19,290 nt of DNA from an uncultured Candidatus Saccharibacteria bacterium (lineage in GTDB: Bacteria > Patescibacteriota > Saccharimonadia > Saccharimonadales > UBA4665). Under the pieces are notes generated by a model. It worked only from the letters and a program-made list of their open reading frames with translations, ran no database searches and was not told the DNA's origin. The stretch lies in assembly GCA_903836325.1 (NCBI GenBank), contig CAILQE010000026.1, positions 1-19,290 of the forward strand. The letters are read 5' to 3'. Below are positions 15,913-19,290 of the stretch, piece by piece (the first letter of the stretch is position 1; the number at the start of each line of letters is the position of its first letter). The position numbers and the translations under genes are program-made.

Positions 15913-17051
15913 TTAGCGAATACTTTAGCTATTTCTTCTGCTAGACCAGCTTGAAAGATACTTGGAATAATATTATCTTCACTAGGATTTTCAACTAAAG
16001 AGGCTATTTTCTCGGCAACTTTTATCTTATATTCGGTGGTAATTTTATTAACGTTATTGTCTAACGCTCCTCTGAAGATACCAGGAAAGGCTAGGGCATT
16101 ATTAACTTGATTAGGATAGTCACTTCTACCGGTAGCAATAATTCTGGCTCCACCGGCTCTAGCTTCATCTGGTAGGATTTCCGGTGTAGGATTTGCCATA
16201 GCGAAAATGATTGCATCTTTTTTCATAAGAAGTACATCTGCTTTGGTTAATAGGTTGCCTTTAGATACTCCAATGAATACATCCGCATTTTTAATAGCAT
16301 CTTTAAGATCTCCATCTACGTTATTGTGATTAGAGAATTCTAATAATTCTTTTTTAGCTACGTTAAGATCTGGTCTATTGGCACTAATAATACCTTTTGA
16401 ATCTACTAATAGGATTTCAGATTCAGGAGAATAGTAGTTAAGTAGTTTAGAGATTGCTGTACCTGCAGCTCCACTTCCAACTAGTACTATTCGCATATTC
16501 TTAATTTCTTTTCCAACAATTTTTGCAGAGTTAATTAGTCCAGCTAGAACTACTATCGCAGTTCCGTGTTGATCATCATGCATAACAGGAATATTTAAAG
16601 CTTCGACTAATCTGTCTTCAATTTCAAAACATTCCGGTGCAGCTATATCTTCAAGATTTATAGCCGCAAAACTAGGAGCTATATCTATAACAGTTTTAAT
16701 AAAATCTTCGGGATTTTTTGAATTAATAACGATCGGAACGGCATCAATATTGGCGAACTGTTTAAATAGCATGGCTTTACCTTCCATAACAGGCATCGAG
16801 GCTTTAGGTCCAATATCTCCTAGTCCTAATACTGCTGTTCCATTCGATATAACCGCTAGATTGTTAGCGGCCCAAGTGTATTTTCTATAAAGATTTTCAT
16901 CTCTTGCGATAGCTTCGCTTACTGCGGCTACACCAGGGGTATAGTAAACAGATAATGCTTCCTTATTATCTACTTTATCTTTAATTGAAATTTCGATCTT
17001 ACCTTTAAATTCTTCATGTCTTTTTAATGCTTCATTTGCGTAATCTGTCAT
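15909..17051 (-). CDS. NAD(P)-dependent malic enzyme
   Basis: A 380-residue short bacterial malic enzyme that oxidatively decarboxylates malate to pyruvate and CO2, giving NADH or NADPH. Visible motifs: YYTPGVA with catalytic Y37, GDIGPKASMPVMEGKAMLFKQ with K92, NLEDIAAPECFEIE (acidic metal ligands at 134-135), HDDQHGTAIV (158-167), the nucleotide-binding VGSGAAGTA (191-199), MANPTPEI and ATGRSDYPNQVNNALAFPG. No phosphotransacetylase domain is fused. Cofactor preference cannot be decided. It is transcribed away from rplS through interleaved promoters, and its ATG sits 7 nt after its own -10, so it is predicted leaderless. Its stop codon overlaps the stop of the convergent pilus ATPase gene within TTAA. 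In a fermentative CPR cell it would link malate to pyruvate and redox balance. Confidence 0.95.
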   Translation of the reverse strand: MTDYANEALKRHEEFKGKIEISIKDKVDNKEALSVYYTPGVAAVSEAIARDENLYRKYTWAANNLAVISNGTAVLGLGDIGPKASMPVMEGKAMLFKQFANIDAVPIVINSKNPEDFIKTVIDIAPSFAAINLEDIAAPECFEIEDRLVEALNIPVMHDDQHGTAIVVLAGLINSAKIVGKEIKNMRIVLVGSGAAGTAISKLLNYYSPESEILLVDSKGIISANRPDLNVAKKELLEFSNHNNVDGDLKDAIKNADVFIGVSKGNLLTKADVLLMKKDAIIFAMANPTPEILPDEARAGGARIIATGRSDYPNQVNNALAFPGIFRGALDNNVNKITTEYKIKVAEKIASLVENPSEDNIIPSIFQAGLAEEIAKVFAN

Positions 17052-17087
17052 TTAATAAATTATATCTTGAAATAGAACCGATTTAAA
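17052..17087 (-). promoter_or_regulatory. Promoter of the malic enzyme gene, predicted leaderless
   Basis: On the minus strand TTTAAA (17087 down to 17082) and a perfect TATAAT (17064 down to 17059) are separated by 17 nt. +1 is expected at 17052, one base before the ATG at 17051. No Shine-Dalgarno. Confidence 0.55.
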
Positions 17088-17105
17088 GGTATAATTTACC
17101 ACTAA
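17067..17105 (+). promoter_or_regulatory. Promoter of rplS
   Basis: TTGAAA (17067-17072), a 17-nt spacer and a perfect TATAAT (17090-17095) form the best sigma-70-type promoter in the window. +1 near 17102 leaves only about 4 nt before the rplS ATG at 17106, with no room for a Shine-Dalgarno. It interleaves with the divergent malic enzyme promoter. Confidence 0.65.
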
Positions 17106-17537
17106 ATGGAAAGTATTATTGAACAAATCAACAAAAAACATTTGAAGCACGCCGTCGTAGACGTTAAAAGTGGTGACAATGTTAAGGTGTACCAGAAGAT
17201 TAAAGAAGGTAGCAAAGAACGAATCCAGGTTTTTCAAGGATTAGTTATTAAAACTTCTAGAAGTACTGGTCACTTATCTAGAATTACAGTAAGACGTATT
17301 GCTAGTGGTATTGGTGTAGAAAAAAGTTTCTTAATTCATTCTCCTTTAGTTACTAAAGTTGAAGTTACTAAGAGAAGTAAAGTTCGAAGAAACTACCTTT
17401 CTTACATGAGAAGCCGAACTGGTAAAAGTGCTAGACTTAGTGGACGAGATTTTAACAGAAGCGACGTTAACGATCTTCCAGTTGAAGTTAAGCCAGAACC
17501 AGCAATAACTGAAACTACTGAAACTCCTCAAGAATAA
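17106..17537 (+). CDS. rplS: 50S ribosomal protein L19
   Basis: A 143-residue ribosomal protein that sits at the interface of the two subunits. The L19 core is complete: an N-terminal helix MESIIEQINKKHLK, DVKSGDNVKVYQKIKEGSKER, VFQGLVIKTSR, the TVRRIASGIGVEKSF segment, a HSPLVTKVEV strand and the closing RRNYLSYMRSRTGKSARL. A normal L19 ends about there (about 115 residues). This one continues with about 28 residues, acidic and rich in Pro, Thr and Glu, likely disordered. It leads a short operon with rnhB, 23 nt downstream; rplS-rnhB adjacency is common in bacteria, but trmD and rpsP are not next to it here. Transcription is predicted to begin only about 4 nt before the ATG. Confidence 0.97.
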   Translation: MESIIEQINKKHLKHAVVDVKSGDNVKVYQKIKEGSKERIQVFQGLVIKTSRSTGHLSRITVRRIASGIGVEKSFLIHSPLVTKVEVTKRSKVRRNYLSYMRSRTGKSARLSGRDFNRSDVNDLPVEVKPEPAITETTETPQE

Positions 17538-17560
17538 ATTAAATCTGTTAACATTTAAAT

Positions 17561-18112
17561 ATGTTAATAGGTATTGATGAAGTTGGAAGAGGTTGTTTAG
17601 CGGGACCTTTGTGTGTCGCTGCTGTGTCTCTTTTAAATCCCGTAGAAGGACTTAAAGATTCTAAAAAACTTAGTCCGAAAAGACGCGAAGAATTAGATAA
17701 GCTAATAAGAGATAACGCTAGTTATATTAAAATTATACTTATATCCAATGATGAGATAGATTCTATTGGTCTAGCCGAGAGCTTAAAAAAAGCTTTTATA
17801 AGTAGCGTTGATGTCGTGGATAAAGGAACTAATATTATTACAGATGGAAATATAAATTATCTTAAAGATTTATTTCCAAACTCAGAAGCTATTATTAAAG
17901 CTGATGATAGTGTTCCGGAAGTTTCAGCTGCAAGCATTGTTGCAAAAGTTTATAGAGATAAATTAATGGTTGAATTTGACAAGGATTATCCTGGATATAA
18001 CTTTAAAGTTAATAAAGGTTATGGAACTAAAGAACATTTAAATGCGATAAAAGAAATTGGAGTATCCAAGTTGCACAGAAAAAGTTTTAAACCTATTTCA
18101 AGTTACTCTTAA
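17561..18112 (+). CDS. rnhB: Ribonuclease HII
   Basis: A 183-residue endonuclease that removes ribonucleotides from RNA-DNA hybrids and misincorporated ribonucleotides in DNA, in the cytoplasm. The type 2 RNase H signature IGIDEVGRGCLAGPL is at the N-terminus with D6 and E7; the other catalytic acids are D95 in IITDGN and D115 in KADDSVPEVSAASIVAKVYRD. The GYGTKEHL segment (153-160) and final KSFKP also match. Length is typical though the C-terminus is short. No Shine-Dalgarno and no strong promoter are seen in the 23-nt gap after rplS, so it is probably cotranscribed. Its last 20 bp overlap the convergent aminopeptidase gene. Confidence 0.96.
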   Translation: MLIGIDEVGRGCLAGPLCVAAVSLLNPVEGLKDSKKLSPKRREELDKLIRDNASYIKIILISNDEIDSIGLAESLKKAFISSVDVVDKGTNIITDGNINYLKDLFPNSEAIIKADDSVPEVSAASIVAKVYRDKLMVEFDKDYPGYNFKVNKGYGTKEHLNAIKEIGVSKLHRKSFKPISSYS

Positions 18113-19290
18113 AATATTCTCTAACTTTTTCTAAATCTCTTTCTCTCCAATCTGACTGCCAAGTAATTGTTTCTATAGCTTGCTTGATTGGTCTAGCTAA
18201 AGATGTGCCGTTTCTGTGTTTAAAGAATTCTTCAAATTCTATTAAGAACTTCTTATCCGCAACACCACTAGCTACTATATTAGGCATTCTAGAAAAGCTT
18301 AAGTCTTTACCTTGAGTTTCAAGTAGCCATTCCCAGTTTTCTTTTAACCATTCCCAGGTTAGATCAAACGAATATTTGTTCGAGAAGCTACCGCTAATCC
18401 AGTAAACATTATCTTGAATCCTTACTTTGTCAGATTTTATGTATTTAAGAACTTTTTTATGAATTGACGACTGTTTGAAATTGGTAATAGCACTGGATAA
18501 TTGTAGTTTCTCTTCAGGGCTATCTGTTTCTTCAAACATCTTAATAAATTCCTTATATTCTTTTTCAGATCCATTTCTAGCAATAGTTGCATAAATAAAT
18601 CCTCTATAGTCTCCTGGGATAGGTTTCTTATCTCTATTCTTGAAAGCATCGTTAATCTTTTTCAATATATCTTGGTTTTCACCAACTGAAGCTACCGATA
18701 GAATCATAGGACGAAGTAATTTATCGAAGTATGTATCTTCTTCTTTCTCGCTCCAGGTAAGTCTAGCTAATTGTTTTTTAGTTACTTCTAGTAAGTAGGG
18801 TCTAATTTCTTGCCTTAATTCATTATCAGATAGCACGTGACGAATGCTACCAATTACTCCATTTATTATTTCCCAAACAACTAGAGATTCCTCGTTTTTG
18901 TAATGAACTAATAGTTTGAGTACATCTACTGTTGAGTAGAATCCAGCTTGAGCTCCGGCAAAGGCATCTCTAAGTATTCCTAGTCTCTCAATTTCATCTA
19001 AGTTTTTGAAATCTTTGAGAATTAGATTTAAGAATTCTTCGTTATATATAGTTCTATAGAATCCACTTAGAGATTTATTGATCAGCGAACCTTCTTTGTA
19101 TTTATAAGAAGTAGTTCTTGTATCAAAAATCTCTCTATCATGTTCACTTCGCTTGATAGGTATAGGCCATATAGAATGGTCGTTTTCGTCCACTAGATAT
19201 TTAAATCTATTCCGAGTAAGTGTAACTTCGCCATTATTTAAATCGGCTTTAACAATTGGGTAGCCAGGTTGTTTTAGCCATTTATCCATA
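18093..19290 (-). CDS. M1-family aminopeptidase, C-terminal part (partial at the right edge)
   Basis: The last ~398 residues of a large zinc aminopeptidase of family M1 (gluzincin, PepN/ERAP-like); the catalytic HEXXH domain lies beyond the window. The fragment starts near WLKQPGYPIVKADLNNGEVTL, the small beta domain before the ERAP1_C-like helical repeat domain. It then has RFKYLVDE, WPIPI, the NLDEIERLGILRDAFAGAQAG segment, and ends with SFDLTWEWLKENWEWL, SFSRMPNIVASG, FEEFFKHRN and a WRERDLEKVREYF finish, all expected for the helical C-terminus that caps the active site. An ATG at 19287-19289 is internal, not the start. The enzyme would trim N-terminal residues from peptides, fitting an amino-acid-scavenging lifestyle. 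It overlaps rnhB by 20 bp at the 3' end. Confidence 0.9.
   Translation of the reverse strand, partial: MDKWLKQPGYPIVKADLNNGEVTLTRNRFKYLVDENDHSIWPIPIKRSEHDREIFDTRTTSYKYKEGSLINKSLSGFYRTIYNEEFLNLILKDFKNLDEIERLGILRDAFAGAQAGFYSTVDVLKLLVHYKNEESLVVWEIINGVIGSIRHVLSDNELRQEIRPYLLEVTKKQLARLTWSEKEEDTYFDKLLRPMILSVASVGENQDILKKINDAFKNRDKKPIPGDYRGFIYATIARNGSEKEYKEFIKMFEETDSPEEKLQLSSAITNFKQSSIHKKVLKYIKSDKVRIQDNVYWISGSFSNKYSFDLTWEWLKENWEWLLETQGKDLSFSRMPNIVASGVADKKFLIEFEEFFKHRNGTSLARPIKQAIETITWQSDWRERDLEKVREYFKSNLK

Noticed and set aside
17052..17237. 61-codon minus-strand open frame opposite rplS
   Set aside because: Hydrophobic composition arises from the antisense of L19; it also runs through both divergent promoters.
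18437..18649. 70-codon minus-strand frame inside the aminopeptidase gene
   Set aside because: Out-of-frame shadow of the M1 C-terminal domain on the same strand, without its own start signals.
1..19290. CRISPR array, tRNA/rRNA genes, insertion sequences, toxin-antitoxin pairs or phage genes
   Set aside because: No regularly spaced repeats, cloverleaf-forming segments, rRNA-like sequence, transposase motifs or terminal inverted repeats were recognised; genes are packed housekeeping functions with uniform composition.

Overview
This window looks like ordinary, very compact chromosome from a candidate-phyla-radiation bacterium, most likely a member of Saccharibacteria (TM7). The reasons are AT-rich DNA (about one third G+C by eye), lysine- and isoleucine-rich proteins, almost no intergenic space (largest gap about 93 nt), a lone type IV pilus ATPase, a short malic enzyme, and a small membrane protein whose N-terminus resembles saccharibacterial CAP-domain proteins. 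TGA is a real stop here (it ends gatC and gatA), which argues against the UGA=Gly code of SR1/Gracilibacteria. The lineage call is inference from gene content. No RNA gene, mobile element, CRISPR array or phage gene was seen.

Layout: (1) 1-2168, sugar-phosphate genes: the 3' end of a transketolase gene, a class II fructose-bisphosphate aldolase and a PfkB-family sugar kinase. (2) 2199-4012: a 407-residue protein of unknown function and a SLOG/LOG-like nucleotide-binding protein. (3) 4033-5994: uvrB. (4) 6054-9638: a gatC-gatA-orf146-gatB operon for tRNA-dependent amidation, with a membrane-anchored helical protein inserted between gatA and gatB. (5) 9732-13301: dnaE with an intact PHP metal site. 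(6) 13294-14293, minus strand: a small three-helix membrane protein and a SpoU/TrmH-type RNA methyltransferase. (7) 14308-15912: a GspE/PilB ATPase. (8) 15909-17051, minus: malic enzyme. (9) 17106-18112: rplS and rnhB. (10) 18093-19290, minus: the C-terminal part of an M1 aminopeptidase running off the window.

The most consistent non-coding signal is promoter placement. Genes that begin transcription units usually have a TATAAT-like -10 hexamer ending only 5-10 nt before the start codon and have no Shine-Dalgarno sequence, which predicts leaderless or near-leaderless mRNAs. Genes inside the gat operon, and dnaE with its longer leader, do carry clear Shine-Dalgarno sequences. This pattern also moves the likely starts of gatC (6054) and the pilus ATPase gene (14308) downstream of the longest-ORF starts. 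Divergent pairs share or interleave their promoters, and all three convergent pairs overlap at their 3' ends.

No obviously new multi-gene system was found. The best leads are the unrecognised 407-aa protein, the helical protein embedded in the gat operon, a perfect 16-bp palindrome in front of the small membrane protein gene, and the leaderless promoter architecture.
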